Positions 45,958 to 55,568 of a DNA stretch of 64,000 bases are shown one piece after another (within the stretch, counting starts at the first letter, position 1; the number at the start of each line of letters is the position of its first letter). Source of the stretch: Brevibacterium iodinum ATCC 49514 (GTDB lineage Bacteria; Actinomycetota; Actinomycetes; Actinomycetales; Brevibacteriaceae); NCBI RefSeq assembly GCF_900169265.1, contig NZ_FXYX01000003.1:62001-126000 (forward strand), given 5' to 3'. The translations under genes were made by a program, and so were the position numbers. The notes under the pieces were generated by a model. The model did no database searches. It saw nothing but the letters and a program-made list of their open reading frames with translations, and had not been told where the DNA came from.

Positions 45958-46967
45958 GCGTGGATAAGATCGCAGTCCTCGGAGCCGGATCGTGGGGGAC
46001 GACCTACGCCGCGGTCATCGCCGACGCCGGGTTCCCCGTCACTCTCTGGGCCCGCCGCCCCGAGGTCGCCGAGGAGATCAACACCTCCCATACGAACGAG
46101 CGCTACCTCGGCGATCGGGACCTGCCCGAGCTGCTCAGTGCCACCGATGACGACATCGCCGCCGTCACCGACGCCGACGTCATCGTCCTCGCCGTCCCCG
46201 CCCAGACCCTGCGGGAGAACCTCACCCGGTGGAAGCCGCATCTGCGTGAGGGTGTGAAGCTCGTGAGCCTGATGAAGGGCATCGAAGTCGACACCGGCAA
46301 ACGCATGTCCGAGGTCATCGCCGAGGTTGCCGAGGTCGACGAATCCCAGATCGCCGTCGTCTCCGGACCCAACCTGGCGCGTGAGATCGCCGACCGGCAG
46401 CCCACCGCCACCGTCGTCGCGTCCTCCGACATCACCACCGCCGAGGTGGTCGCGGAGATCAGCGCGAACGCGTACTTCCGCCCGTATACGAACACCGACG
46501 TCGTCGGCGTCGAGATCGGCGGAGCGATCAAGAACATCATCGCCTTGTCTGTAGGCATCGCCGACGGACAGAAGCTCGGCGACAATTCGAAGGCGTCGAT
46601 CATCACCCGCGGGCTCGCCGAAACCTCTCGCCTGGCCGCGGCCATGGGCGCCGAGGCGCACACCCTGTCGGGACTCGCCGGGCTCGGCGACCTCGTGGCC
46701 ACCTGCGCCTCGCCCCTGTCGCGCAATCGCACCTTCGGGCGCCACCTCGGTGAGGGGATGAGCCTCGAGGACGTCATCGCCCACACTTCACAGACGGCCG
46801 AAGGCGTGAAATCCGCTCCCGCCGTCCTCGCCCTGGGTCGACTCAACGGCGTCGACCTCCCCATCACCGAGGCGGTCTGTGCGGTTCTCAGCGGAAAACT
46901 GCAGGTTGACGAACTCGCCGGATTGCTGTTGTCTCGGAAGCGTAAGCACGAAGGACCACCTGCCTGA
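45954..46967 (+). CDS. gpsA: Glycerol-3-phosphate dehydrogenase [NAD(P)+]
   Basis: Reduces dihydroxyacetone phosphate to sn-glycerol-3-phosphate for phospholipids. The 337 residues have the Rossmann motif AVLGAGSWGTTYAAVIADAG near residue 8, VSGPNLAREIA near 139, the catalytic Lys region GGAIKNIIALSVGIADG near 190, and GLGDLVATCASPLSRNRTFG near 243. The ATG overlaps the plsC stop (ATGA). gpsA followed by ddl and thiL is a common actinobacterial order. Confidence 0.96.
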   Translation: MSVDKIAVLGAGSWGTTYAAVIADAGFPVTLWARRPEVAEEINTSHTNERYLGDRDLPELLSATDDDIAAVTDADVIVLAVPAQTLRENLTRWKPHLREGVKLVSLMKGIEVDTGKRMSEVIAEVAEVDESQIAVVSGPNLAREIADRQPTATVVASSDITTAEVVAEISANAYFRPYTNTDVVGVEIGGAIKNIIALSVGIADGQKLGDNSKASIITRGLAETSRLAAAMGAEAHTLSGLAGLGDLVATCASPLSRNRTFGRHLGEGMSLEDVIAHTSQTAEGVKSAPAVLALGRLNGVDLPITEAVCAVLSGKLQVDELAGLLLSRKRKHEGPPA

Positions 46968-47011
46968 GCCACATCGAATCTCAGGCACCCGCTGGAAACC
47001 TAGGAGTACTC

Positions 47012-47545
47012 ATGAGCGCCAACTCACCGTTCTTCAATCTTCCCGAACTTCCCACCTTCACGCTGACGAGCACCGACATCGAAGACGGTGGGGTGCTCAC
47101 CGGCCCCCAGCTCTCCGGCGCCATGGGCGTGCCCGGCGGTGAGGACGTCTCTCCGCAGCTGTCCTGGTCCGGGTTCCCCGAAGAGACCAAGGCCTTCGCC
47201 GTGACCTGCTACGACCCCGACGCTCCCACCGGTTCGGGCTTCTGGCACTGGGTCGTCACGGACCTCGACGCCTCGGTGACGAGCCTCGAGACCAACGCCG
47301 GCGACCCGGCCGCCGACCTCCTGCCCAGCGGAGCCGTGACCCTGCGCAACGACGCCGGCGAACCCCGCTTCGTCGGTGCCGCCCCACCGGAGGGCCATGG
47401 ACCGCACCGCTACTTCTTCATCGTCACCGCTCTGGCCGAACCGCTGGGCATCGACGAATCCGCAACACCTGCCTTCGCCGGCTTCAACATGTTCTTCAAG
47501 GGCATCGGCCGGGCGTGGCTGGAATGCACGTACGAGGCCAAGTGA
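47012..47545 (+). CDS. YbhB/YbcL-family (PEBP) protein
   Basis: Phosphatidylethanolamine-binding-protein fold of 177 residues, cytoplasmic, with no signal peptide. Ligand-site motifs: CYDPDAPTGSGFWHWVVTD near residue 68 and GPHRYFFIVTALAEPLG near 130. Bacterial members have no settled function. ATG with AGGAG; it lies between gpsA and ddl, 93 bases from ddl, an insertion into an otherwise conserved core order. Confidence 0.9.
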   Translation: MSANSPFFNLPELPTFTLTSTDIEDGGVLTGPQLSGAMGVPGGEDVSPQLSWSGFPEETKAFAVTCYDPDAPTGSGFWHWVVTDLDASVTSLETNAGDPAADLLPSGAVTLRNDAGEPRFVGAAPPEGHGPHRYFFIVTALAEPLGIDESATPAFAGFNMFFKGIGRAWLECTYEAK

Positions 47546-47637
47546 GCTAAAGTCTTTCAGTCCGCGCACACCTGACCAGCTGTGCGCACCCGTGTCCGGT
47601 CCGAGGGCACGGGAGTACCACTTCAGCAAGGAAACTC

Positions 47638-48753
47638 ATGGCAGACAACGATCACCGGCCCCTTGTCGCAGTCCTCTTCGGAGGCCGTTCGAGCGAGCAC
47701 TCCGTCAGCTGCGTCACCGCGGCCGGTGTGATCGGTGCCATCGACGCCGATGCCTTCGACGTACTGCCGATCGGCATCACGAAGACCGGTGTGTGGCGGG
47801 TCGTCGACGACTGGGCGAGCATGCGCTTCGACCCGGACAATATGCCTGAGGTCACGGACAACGGCACCGAGGTGATCCCTCCGGTCTCCGCCGACGGGTC
47901 ACCGCTGCTGCGGCGCGATGCCGAGGGCACATACACCGAACTGGGTGCGGTCGATGTATTCTTCCCACTCCTGCACGGCCGCTTCGGTGAGGACGGAACG
48001 CTGCAGGGACTGTTCGAACTCAGCGACACCGCGTTCGTCGGCTCCGGTGTGTTCTCCTCCGCAGCGAGCATGGACAAGCACTATACGAAGTCACTCATGG
48101 CCCACGCCGGAATCCCCACCTGCCCGTGGGAGCTCGTGACCGAGACGATGTGGGCCGCAGACCGCGCGGAGGCGGAGAGGCGAGTGGCCGCGCTCGGCCT
48201 GCCCGTGTTCGTCAAACCCGCCCGTGCCGGATCGTCCATGGGAGTCAGCCGGGTCGCCGAGGCGGCCGACCTCGAAGCAGCCCTGCTCGGCGCCTTCGAG
48301 CACGACTCCAAAGTCATCGTCGAACCCGAGGTCAGCGGCCGTGAGGTCGAATGCGCCGTGCTCGGTTCCGTCTATGACTCGGAGCTGCGAGTGTCCTCTC
48401 CCGGAGAGATCCGGGTCAGCGGCGACCACTCCTTCTATGATTTCGACGCGAAGTACCTCGACCTCGCCGATGCCGAGGTCACCTGCCCCGCCGATCTCGA
48501 CGAGACGGTGACCGCCCGGGTTCGGGAGCTGGCCGCCTCGGTGTTCCGTCTCTTCGACTGCACCGGTCTGGCCCGCGTCGACACCTTCGTCACGGACACC
48601 GGCGAGGTCGTCATCAACGAACTCAACACCCTGCCCGGGTTCACCCCCACCTCGGCGTATCCGTTCATGTGGGCGCAGTCGGGACTCGAGTATTCCGAAC
48701 TCATCGGCGAACTCATCTCGATCGCCCTGATCGACCACGCCCGCGCGAAGTAG
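47638..48753 (+). CDS. ddl: D-alanine--D-alanine ligase
   Basis: ATP-grasp ligase making the D-Ala-D-Ala terminus of peptidoglycan precursors. The 371 residues show LFGGRSSEHSVSCVTA near residue 13, LHGRFGEDGTLQGLFE near 112, FVKPARAGSSMGVSRV near 196, and INELNTLPGFTPTSAYPFMW near 325, with the metal-binding Glu and Asn. The Ddl active-site Tyr/Phe choice cannot be aligned safely by eye, so vancomycin-type specificity is not claimed. Converges on the DUF3515 gene. Confidence 0.96.
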   Translation: MADNDHRPLVAVLFGGRSSEHSVSCVTAAGVIGAIDADAFDVLPIGITKTGVWRVVDDWASMRFDPDNMPEVTDNGTEVIPPVSADGSPLLRRDAEGTYTELGAVDVFFPLLHGRFGEDGTLQGLFELSDTAFVGSGVFSSAASMDKHYTKSLMAHAGIPTCPWELVTETMWAADRAEAERRVAALGLPVFVKPARAGSSMGVSRVAEAADLEAALLGAFEHDSKVIVEPEVSGREVECAVLGSVYDSELRVSSPGEIRVSGDHSFYDFDAKYLDLADAEVTCPADLDETVTARVRELAASVFRLFDCTGLARVDTFVTDTGEVVINELNTLPGFTPTSAYPFMWAQSGLEYSELIGELISIALIDHARAK

Positions 48754-48810
48754 GCGCGCGGGCCGCGGAGCAAGCGAGTCCGCGGAGCAGCCGCGTCTCC
48801 AACGGGCCCT

Positions 48811-49335
48811 CTAGCCGGCGATGTCCTCGGCTCCGACGCACTCGTTCTCCGGCGGGAGCTTCGACAGGGTCGGTGAGACCGCGGCGAGCACATCGTTGCC
48901 TGACTCGGCCTTGCGGTTGACGAGCACCTCGACGGCAGGAGTGCGGCCGTAGCTGGTGAACCTCCACGTCGAATCATCGTCCTCGACCGGCTTCGAGATC
49001 CAATCGACCCCGGAGACGCTCACGCACTGATCCGTCGTCGGGCCGGGAGGAGTGACTCCGCAGCGCAGCACCGCGACGTTGGGATCCCCCCAGGCCTTCG
49101 TGCCCTGTGAGGAGGTCGTGCGTGCCTTCTCACCCGAGATCTCATCGGGCAGGGTGAGCAGGATGTCGGCACACTTCGGATTCGCCGCGTCCTTGGCCGG
49201 TTCGACGATGACGGTGCGCGAACACCCGGTCACTGCCAGACCGGTGAGCACCGTGGCCAGAGCGACGAAGGCGAGAGAACGACGACGGTGCGCGGGCCGA
49301 GCGCTGCGGCGCGTCGAAGCAGGGCGAGATCTCAT
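48811..49335 (-). CDS. DUF3515 family lipoprotein
   Basis: Secreted, probably membrane-anchored protein of 174 residues. A basic N-terminus is followed by a hydrophobic helix and lipobox LAVTGC (Cys near residue 38). The mature part contains KCADILLTLPDEISG and VAVLRCGVTPPGPT, the segments characteristic of DUF3515, which in Actinobacteria often sits next to thiL. Unknown function. ATG 49335 follows TACGGT (49342-49347) by six bases. It is divergent from thiL, their start codons being only 32 bases apart. Confidence 0.82.
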   Translation of the reverse strand: MRSRPASTRRSARPAHRRRSLAFVALATVLTGLAVTGCSRTVIVEPAKDAANPKCADILLTLPDEISGEKARTTSSQGTKAWGDPNVAVLRCGVTPPGPTTDQCVSVSGVDWISKPVEDDDSTWRFTSYGRTPAVEVLVNRKAESGNDVLAAVSPTLSKLPPENECVGAEDIAG

Positions 49336-49341
49336 AGGACT

Positions 49342-49361
49342 ACCGTATCGCCCGATAACCT
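49342..49361. promoter_or_regulatory. Back-to-back leaderless promoters of DUF3515 gene and thiL
   Basis: On the minus strand TACGGT (49342-49347) ends six bases before ATG 49335. On the plus strand TAACCT (49356-49361) ends six bases before ATG 49368. Only eight bases separate the two -10 boxes, so each promoter's -35 region would lie inside the other's coding start. The polymerases should exclude each other. Confidence 0.45.
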
Positions 49362-49367
49362 GGAGCC

Positions 49368-50375
49368 ATGACCCGACTGTCCGAACTTGGCGAATCGCAC
49401 ATCATCTCCCGCGTGCTGGGCCGCAATCCCAGCAGCACGCACGTGATCGTCGGGCCCGGGGACGACGCAGCCGTGACCGCACCGGAGGGGCGACTCGTCT
49501 CGACCGCGGACATGCTCGTGGAGAACGAGGACTTCACTCGCGAGTGGTTGGACTGGCAGAAGCTCGGGGTCAAGGCCGCGGCCCAGAATCTTGCCGATGT
49601 CTGCGCCATGGGCGCGGTCCCGCACGGACTGCTCGTGTCCCTGGCCATACCGGATGACACTGATATCGCCGACCTCGAAGCGCTGTACTCCGGGCTCTTC
49701 GACGAAGCCGAGCGGACAGGTGCCGCGCTGGAATGCACGGTGCCGATCATCGGGGGCGATCTGTCGTCATCCAAACTCATCGTCATCGCCATCACCGCAC
49801 TCGGAACGGTGCCGGAGGGTTCCGCGATTCTGCGCTCCGGCGCCCAGCCCGGGGATTCTCTCTATCTGGCCGGGACGGTCGGACGGGCAGCCGCCGGACT
49901 CGACCTGCTCTTCGCCGGATTGCGACGCGAGACCGCCGGCCCGGAACTGCGTCCCCTCATCGAGACTCAATTGGCCCCACGGCCGGACTACGGTGCACTG
50001 CGTGTGATCGGGGCGTCTGCGATGATCGACGTCTCCGACGGACTCAGCCTCGACCTCGCCCGGGTGGCGACCGCCTCGGGGGTGGGCATCGAGCTCGATA
50101 GGGCTCTGCTGGCCGACCTCATCGACCCGCTGCTGCCGGCGGCCGAATTCGTGCTCGATGCGCGGTCAGCGAATGGGACGGCTGCGACAGCGGAGGATCT
50201 GGCCCTGTCCTGGGTCCTGGACGGGGGAGAGGACCACGGTTTCGCCGCGTCTGCGCCGTCGCGTCAGTCCCCTGGAGTAGGCTGGCGGAGAATCGGACGG
50301 GTCCGCACCGGACACGATGTCAGCCTCGACGGCACACCCGTGCCGGCGAGCGGTTTCAGCCATTTCGGGAAGTGA
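49368..50375 (+). CDS. thiL: Thiamine-phosphate kinase
   Basis: Last step of thiamine diphosphate synthesis: ATP-dependent phosphorylation of thiamine phosphate. The 335 residues have the N-terminal GPGDDAAV (Mg/ATP site) near residue 29, NLADVCAMGAVPHGLLVSLA near 75, IGGDLSSSK near 126, and MIDVSDGLSLDLARVA near 221. Starts the co-directional run thiL-DAK2-recG-rsmD; one base separates it from the next ATG. Confidence 0.95.
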   Translation: MTRLSELGESHIISRVLGRNPSSTHVIVGPGDDAAVTAPEGRLVSTADMLVENEDFTREWLDWQKLGVKAAAQNLADVCAMGAVPHGLLVSLAIPDDTDIADLEALYSGLFDEAERTGAALECTVPIIGGDLSSSKLIVIAITALGTVPEGSAILRSGAQPGDSLYLAGTVGRAAAGLDLLFAGLRRETAGPELRPLIETQLAPRPDYGALRVIGASAMIDVSDGLSLDLARVATASGVGIELDRALLADLIDPLLPAAEFVLDARSANGTAATAEDLALSWVLDGGEDHGFAASAPSRQSPGVGWRRIGRVRTGHDVSLDGTPVPASGFSHFGK

Positions 50376-50376
50376 C

Positions 50377-52008
50377 ATGAGCAACGCCATCAGCCTCAAC
50401 GGTCGTCTGGCCGCACGCTGGGCCCGCCGCGCCGTCGACCGGCTGCGCAAGGAGCGCACCGAGATCGACGAGCTCAACGTCTTCCCCGTCCCCGACGGCG
50501 ACACCGGCACGAACATGTACCACACCCTGCGTGCCGCCTACCTCGCCGTGGAAGAGCTCACCGGACCCGTCACCCTCCCCCAGGTCGTCGCGGCACTGGC
50601 CGCCGGAGCCGGACGCGGCGCTCGCGGCAACTCCGGACTCATCCTCGCCGTCGCTCTGCAGGGAGTCGCCGATGCCCTGGCCGGAGTCACCGTGGCCACC
50701 GCCGACGCCATGGCCACCGCCCTGGAGACCGCGTCCGACCGGGCCCGGGCCGCCGTCGCCCGACCCGTCGACGGCACCATGCTCACTGTGCTCGACGCCA
50801 TGGCCACCGAGGCCCGTGAGCAAGCCGACGACGGAGCCTCCCTGATCGACGTCATCGCGGCCGTGCGGGAACGCTCCCGATCCGCCCTGCGTGAGACCAC
50901 CGGACAGCTCACGGTGCTGCGCGAGGCCGAGGTCGTCGACGCCGGATCGACGGGAATCGTCGAACTCTTCGACCTCCTCTACGCCACCGTCACCGGCCGC
51001 ACACCGCAGGATTCGATGCTCGCCGAGGTGGCCCGCGCACCGAAGATCATCCACGAAGCCACCGCCGACGAACTCGAGATCGTCGCCGTCCTCGCCACCG
51101 AACCCACCGACTCGCTCGGCGACGAACTCGACCGCCTCGGCGGGACCTCCATCGTCATCAACGCGGCCAAGGTCCACGTCCACGTCGCCGACGAAGCGAC
51201 CGCCGCGACCGTCATCGACCGCCTCGGCGAGTTTGGGATCGCTCGGCTCGATATGGAAGACCTGCGCATGCACGAGGAGGAGGGCGAGACGAAGCTCATC
51301 GCCCTGGTCAAGGGCACGGGACTGCTCATGCACACCGCGCTCAACGGAGCCACGGCGCTGACCCCGGAGGTGGGGGACCTGTTTGAGACGATGTCCGAAC
51401 TCATCGCCGCCGAGGACCGGGCGGTCATCGTCATCCCCAGCTCCACCTCGGCGCTGAAGTCCCTGACCGGGCTGGGCGCGCATGTCGTGCGCTCCCGCAA
51501 CGTCGCCACCCTGCTCTCGGCCCTGGCCGTCTACGATCCCTTCGCACCGGCGGGGGAGATCTTTGCGGACATGACCGAAGCGGCCGCGGGCACCAGGGTG
51601 GGCACGATCTATTCGGCCGATCAGCTCGCCTCCGACCCGCCGACAGGGATGCTGCCCGTCGTCCACGAGGACGGGGAAGGCCGCGCGGCGGCTGGTGCAG
51701 GTTCGGGGCAGGGCACGGGCTCTGGTCTGGGCACGGCTGTGGCGACTCATCCGGCGCAGTTCTACCGCGTATTCATCGAGGGCAGAGCGAAGACTCAGAG
51801 CACGGAGCTGCGGACCTTGGTCGAGAAGCTCGCCGATCGGCTGCTCGGGGCCGGGGGTGAGCTGCTCACCGTCGTCCACGGACCCGACTGCGCACCGGAG
51901 GTGCTCGACCATCTGCGGGACTGGATCCAGAAGTCGCATGGGACCGTCCACTTCCAGGACATCGATGCCAGAGACCCCGGGGTGCTCGTGATCATGGGGG
52001 TCGAATGA
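50377..52008 (+). CDS. DAK2-domain protein, FakA-like
   Basis: Protein of 543 residues with an N-terminal DAK2 (dihydroxyacetone kinase L-type) domain: NVFPVPDGDTGTNMYHTL near residue 35, with the metal-binding aspartates, and GARGNSGLILAVALQG near 85. A middle and a C-terminal domain follow, as in FakA, the ATP-binding subunit of fatty acid kinase. FakA needs a lipid-binding FakB partner, not seen here. ATG 50377 is one base after thiL, and the stop overlaps recG. DAK2 next to recG is conserved across Actinobacteria and Firmicutes. Confidence 0.88.
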   Translation: MSNAISLNGRLAARWARRAVDRLRKERTEIDELNVFPVPDGDTGTNMYHTLRAAYLAVEELTGPVTLPQVVAALAAGAGRGARGNSGLILAVALQGVADALAGVTVATADAMATALETASDRARAAVARPVDGTMLTVLDAMATEAREQADDGASLIDVIAAVRERSRSALRETTGQLTVLREAEVVDAGSTGIVELFDLLYATVTGRTPQDSMLAEVARAPKIIHEATADELEIVAVLATEPTDSLGDELDRLGGTSIVINAAKVHVHVADEATAATVIDRLGEFGIARLDMEDLRMHEEEGETKLIALVKGTGLLMHTALNGATALTPEVGDLFETMSELIAAEDRAVIVIPSSTSALKSLTGLGAHVVRSRNVATLLSALAVYDPFAPAGEIFADMTEAAAGTRVGTIYSADQLASDPPTGMLPVVHEDGEGRAAAGAGSGQGTGSGLGTAVATHPAQFYRVFIEGRAKTQSTELRTLVEKLADRLLGAGGELLTVVHGPDCAPEVLDHLRDWIQKSHGTVHFQDIDARDPGVLVIMGVE

Positions 52009-54152
52009 CGACCCGGCTCGAAGACAACTTCCGCAAGGCCGACCGCACTCACCTGGCCAAACGCGGGGTGTATACGGTCACTGATTTACTCCGCTTCTTC
52101 CCCCGGCGCTACCTCGTGCCCGGGGAGCGCACGGAACTCGGCGAACTGCCTCTGGGAGAGACCGCCATCATCCAGGCCGAAGTCATCCGGGTGGAGACGC
52201 GGCGGATGAAGCAGCGGAAAGGCACCATCACCGAGGTCATCGTCCACGACGGGAAGCAGTCGATGAAGATCGCGTTCTTCAACCAGTATTGGTTGGAGAA
52301 GTCGCTGAAGCCGGGGCTGACCGTCGTCTTCGGCGGCAAGGTCGAATCGTTCCGCGGGCAGCTGACCCTGGCGTCACCGGTGTGGCTCAACCGCACCGAG
52401 GATGACCACGAATGGACTCCCGAGGACCTCAATTCCCCGTTCCCCATCTACCCCGCCGTCAAAGGCATCGCTCAGTCCCGGCTGTGGAGTTCGATCAAGA
52501 CCCTGCTCACCGTCGCCGGAGACGAAGAGTTCGAGGACCCGCTGCCGAAAGGGCTGCGGGAGGCCCACGAACTGCCGGATCTGCGCACCGCGCTCGAGGA
52601 CATGCACCGGCCGCGGAAGATCGAGGATGTCGAACGGGCCCGGCTGCGGTGGAAGTGGGAGGAAGCGCTCGCCCTGCAGACCGAATTCGCCTCCCGCAAG
52701 GCGACCCTGGCCGCGGAGAAGGCGACACCGCTGCTCACCCAAGGGGCGAAGAGCCGCCGCTTCGATGACGACCTGCCCTTCACTCTCACTGTCTCCCAGG
52801 TCCGGGTCGGCGAGGAGATCGCCGAGGACATGGCCGCCGATCGGCCGATGCACCGGCTCCTGCACGGTGACGTCGGCTCCGGTAAGACCCTCGTGGCTCT
52901 GCGGGCCATGCTCACCGCGGTCGACTCCGGCGCCCAGGCCGCCATGCTCGCCCCCACCGAGGTGCTCGCCGCTCAGCATTTCCATTCCATCCAGAGCCTC
53001 CTCGACGAACAGATGGCGCTGTCGCCGCTGCTCTCCGACGACGATCAGGTGACGGTGGCTCTGATGACCGGGTCGATGCCTGCGAAGGACCGTCGTGAAC
53101 TCGCCCTCGACCTCGTCACCGGGAACATCGACATCGTCGTCGGCACACATGCGCTGCTGTCGGCGTCGACGATGTTCGCCGACCTCGGTCTCATCGTCGT
53201 CGACGAGCAGCACCGCTTCGGTGTCGAACAGCGTGAGGCGATGCGCGCCAAGGGCGGAGAGACGACCCCGCATACCCTCGTGATGTCGGCGACTCCGATT
53301 CCGCGCACGGTGGCGATGACGGTCTTCGCCGACCTCGATATCTCGACGCTCGACGAGATGCCGGCGGGCCCGAAGGACATCGCCACGCATGTGGTGCCGA
53401 TCGTCGACCAACCGAACTGGTATGCCCGGGTGCGGGAGCTCATGCGGCAGACCGTCGAGGACGGGAGGGGAGTCTTCGTCGTCTTCCCGCGGATCGAACC
53501 GATGGACATCGAAGATCCGGAATCCGGGGAGGTGCTCGGTCAGAAGCAGGGCATCGAAGACATCACGCGGAAGCTGCAGGAGACCCCGGAGCTCTCCGAC
53601 AAGAAGTTCGGCCTGCTGCACGGGCGGATGTCCGCCGCGGAGAAGGACCGGGTGCTCGCGGACTTCGGCAGGGGCGATATCGAGATCCTCGTCTCGACGA
53701 CGGTCATCGAGGTCGGCGTCGACGTCGCACGGGCGACGATGATGGTCATCATCGAAGCCGAGAACTTCGGCGTCGCTCAGCTGCACCAGCTGCGCGGACG
53801 CGTCGGCCGTGACGGCAGCTCGGCCTTGTGCTTCCTGCTCACCGAAATGAGCGAGACGGACGAGAGCTACGGGAGGCTGCAGGCAGTGGCTGAGACTCTG
53901 GACGGGTTCGCCCTGGCCGAATACGACCTCGATGCCCGCGGCGAAGGCGATGTGCTCAGCGGGTCCCAGTGGGGCGGATCCTCACTGCGGCATCTGTCGA
54001 TCCTCCGCGACTCCGAGATCGTGGCCGAAGCGAAGACGATCGCCGAGCAGATCGTGGCCATCGACCCGACTCTTGAAGCGGTGCCTGCGCTCAAGGCCTT
54101 CATCAGGCGCGTCCTGCCCGAGGACGACGCCCACTTCATCGAGGCAGGCTGA
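52005..54152 (+). CDS. recG: ATP-dependent DNA helicase RecG
   Basis: Helicase that reverses stalled forks and branch-migrates Holliday junctions. The 715 residues have an N-terminal wedge/OB domain (about 1-170), then Walker A RLLHGDVGSGKTLVALRAM near residue 283, DEQHRFGVEQR near 398, MSATPIPRTVAMT near 428, and the C-terminal helicase motifs STTVIEVGVDV near 563 and QLRGRVGRDG near 593. Overlaps the DAK2 stop by four bases. Confidence 0.96.
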   Translation: MTTRLEDNFRKADRTHLAKRGVYTVTDLLRFFPRRYLVPGERTELGELPLGETAIIQAEVIRVETRRMKQRKGTITEVIVHDGKQSMKIAFFNQYWLEKSLKPGLTVVFGGKVESFRGQLTLASPVWLNRTEDDHEWTPEDLNSPFPIYPAVKGIAQSRLWSSIKTLLTVAGDEEFEDPLPKGLREAHELPDLRTALEDMHRPRKIEDVERARLRWKWEEALALQTEFASRKATLAAEKATPLLTQGAKSRRFDDDLPFTLTVSQVRVGEEIAEDMAADRPMHRLLHGDVGSGKTLVALRAMLTAVDSGAQAAMLAPTEVLAAQHFHSIQSLLDEQMALSPLLSDDDQVTVALMTGSMPAKDRRELALDLVTGNIDIVVGTHALLSASTMFADLGLIVVDEQHRFGVEQREAMRAKGGETTPHTLVMSATPIPRTVAMTVFADLDISTLDEMPAGPKDIATHVVPIVDQPNWYARVRELMRQTVEDGRGVFVVFPRIEPMDIEDPESGEVLGQKQGIEDITRKLQETPELSDKKFGLLHGRMSAAEKDRVLADFGRGDIEILVSTTVIEVGVDVARATMMVIIEAENFGVAQLHQLRGRVGRDGSSALCFLLTEMSETDESYGRLQAVAETLDGFALAEYDLDARGEGDVLSGSQWGGSSLRHLSILRDSEIVAEAKTIAEQIVAIDPTLEAVPALKAFIRRVLPEDDAHFIEAG

Positions 54153-54162
54153 GGAGGCAGAC

Positions 54163-54765
54163 ATGAGGATCATCGCCGGAGCACACAAAGGGGCCAGACT
54201 GACCTCCCCGTCGGGGGCGAACACCCGGCCGACGTCCGACCGGGTCAAGGAGTCACTGTTCTCCATGCTCGACGGCTACGGAGTGCTGCAGGCCGCGAAC
54301 GTCCTCGACCTATTCGCCGGTTCCGGCGGTCTCGGCTTCGAAGCGATGTCCCGGGGCGCGGCGCAAGTCGATTTCGTCGATTCCTCTCTGGCCTCGCTGC
54401 GGGCGCTGGAGTCCAACGCGGACAAGCTCGGCCTCGACCATTCCGCGACGGTCCACGCCGGGGATGTGCTCCACTTCCTGTCCGGACTGCCCGGACCCAG
54501 TCACCCGGAGTCACGGGTCTTCGACCTCGTGTTCATGGACCCGCCCTACCCGTTGGGTGAGGACGCGGTCACGCAGATCCTCAGTCGTCTGAGCACGCAC
54601 CTGGACATGGAGTCCATCGTCGTCGTCGAACGCGCCGCGCGCTCGCCGGAGCCGACGATGCCGGACGGACTGGAAGTCTTCCGGGCGAAGACCTTCGGCG
54701 AGACCGCGATCCACTTCGTCCAGCTCGTCGGGGAGTCCGACGCTGTGGCAGCCGCGGAGGACTAG
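54163..54765 (+). CDS. rsmD: 16S rRNA (guanine(966)-N(2))-methyltransferase
   Basis: SAM-dependent rRNA methyltransferase of 200 residues acting on the small subunit. It begins with the family's MRIIAGAHKGARL. The SAM motif is VLDLFAGSGGLGFEAMSRG near residue 46 and the catalytic FMDPPYPLG near 125. ATG 54163 has GAGGAGG. In many actinobacteria rsmD is followed directly by coaD; here the ehu genes intervene. Its stop overlaps the convergent ehuA stop. Confidence 0.94.
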   Translation: MRIIAGAHKGARLTSPSGANTRPTSDRVKESLFSMLDGYGVLQAANVLDLFAGSGGLGFEAMSRGAAQVDFVDSSLASLRALESNADKLGLDHSATVHAGDVLHFLSGLPGPSHPESRVFDLVFMDPPYPLGEDAVTQILSRLSTHLDMESIVVVERAARSPEPTMPDGLEVFRAKTFGETAIHFVQLVGESDAVAAAED

Positions 54766-55568
54766 AGCACGCTGGAGAGGAACGAACGGGTGCGCTCGTG
54801 CTGCGGGTTGTTGAAGATCTGGTCCGGCGGACCCTCTTCGAGCACCTGACCGCTGTCGAACATCATCACTCGGTGAGAGACATCGCGGGCGAACTGCATC
54901 TCATGCGTGACCAGAAGCATCGTGATGTCCGTGGTCTCGGCGATATCGCGCAGCACTCCGAGCACGTCACCGACGAGCTCGGGGTCGAGCGCCGAGGTGA
55001 CCTCGTCGAGGAGGAGGATCTCCGGGCTCATCGCCAGCGCACGGGCGATCGCCACACGCTGCTGCTGACCGCCGGAGAGGCGGGTCGGATGAGCATCGGC
55101 CTTGTCAGCCAGGCCCACGCGTTCGAGCAGCTCCTTGGCCTCCTTGCTCGCGTCGGCCTTGGACTTGCCGAGTACATGGACGGGAGCTTCGATGATGTTC
55201 TCGAGCGCTGTCATGTTCGGGAACAGGTTGAACTGCTGGAAGACCATCCCGATGCGCGTGGTCATCTCACGCGTGCGCTTCTTCGGCAGCTCGACGCGTT
55301 TGCCGTCGCGCTCCTCGAAGGTCAGCGGCTTCCCGTCGACATAGATGTATCCGCCGGTGAGCTCTTCGAGGGTCATCACCAGGCGCAGGATCGTCGTCTT
55401 GCCCGAACCGCTGGGCCCGATGAGGGTGACGCGTTCGCCGGGAGCCACCGTGAAGTTGAGGTTCTTGAGCACGGTGGTCGGCCCGAAGCTCTTTTCCACG
55501 TCTTTGAACTCGATCGCCGGGGTCGCCGAGGCGGATGGTGCAGTGGGGGTGTTCTCAGTAGGTGGCAA
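54762..55568 (-). CDS. ehuA: Ectoine/hydroxyectoine ABC transporter ATP-binding protein EhuA
   Basis: ATPase of a polar amino acid-type importer. Motifs: Walker A LIGPSGSGKTT, Q-loop VFQQFNLFPNMTALENI, signature LSGGQQQRVAIARALA, Walker B LLLDEVTSALD, H-loop LVTHEMQFA. The insert PLTFEERDGKRVELP after Walker A is typical of EhuA and rare in other members of the family. No ATG fits; TTG 55568, overlapping the end of ehuD by 14 bases, gives 268 residues with a short extra N-terminus before IEFKDVEKSFG. Start is uncertain, function good. Confidence 0.85.
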   Translation of the reverse strand: MPPTENTPTAPSASATPAIEFKDVEKSFGPTTVLKNLNFTVAPGERVTLIGPSGSGKTTILRLVMTLEELTGGYIYVDGKPLTFEERDGKRVELPKKRTREMTTRIGMVFQQFNLFPNMTALENIIEAPVHVLGKSKADASKEAKELLERVGLADKADAHPTRLSGGQQQRVAIARALAMSPEILLLDEVTSALDPELVGDVLGVLRDIAETTDITMLLVTHEMQFARDVSHRVMMFDSGQVLEEGPPDQIFNNPQHERTRSFLSSVL

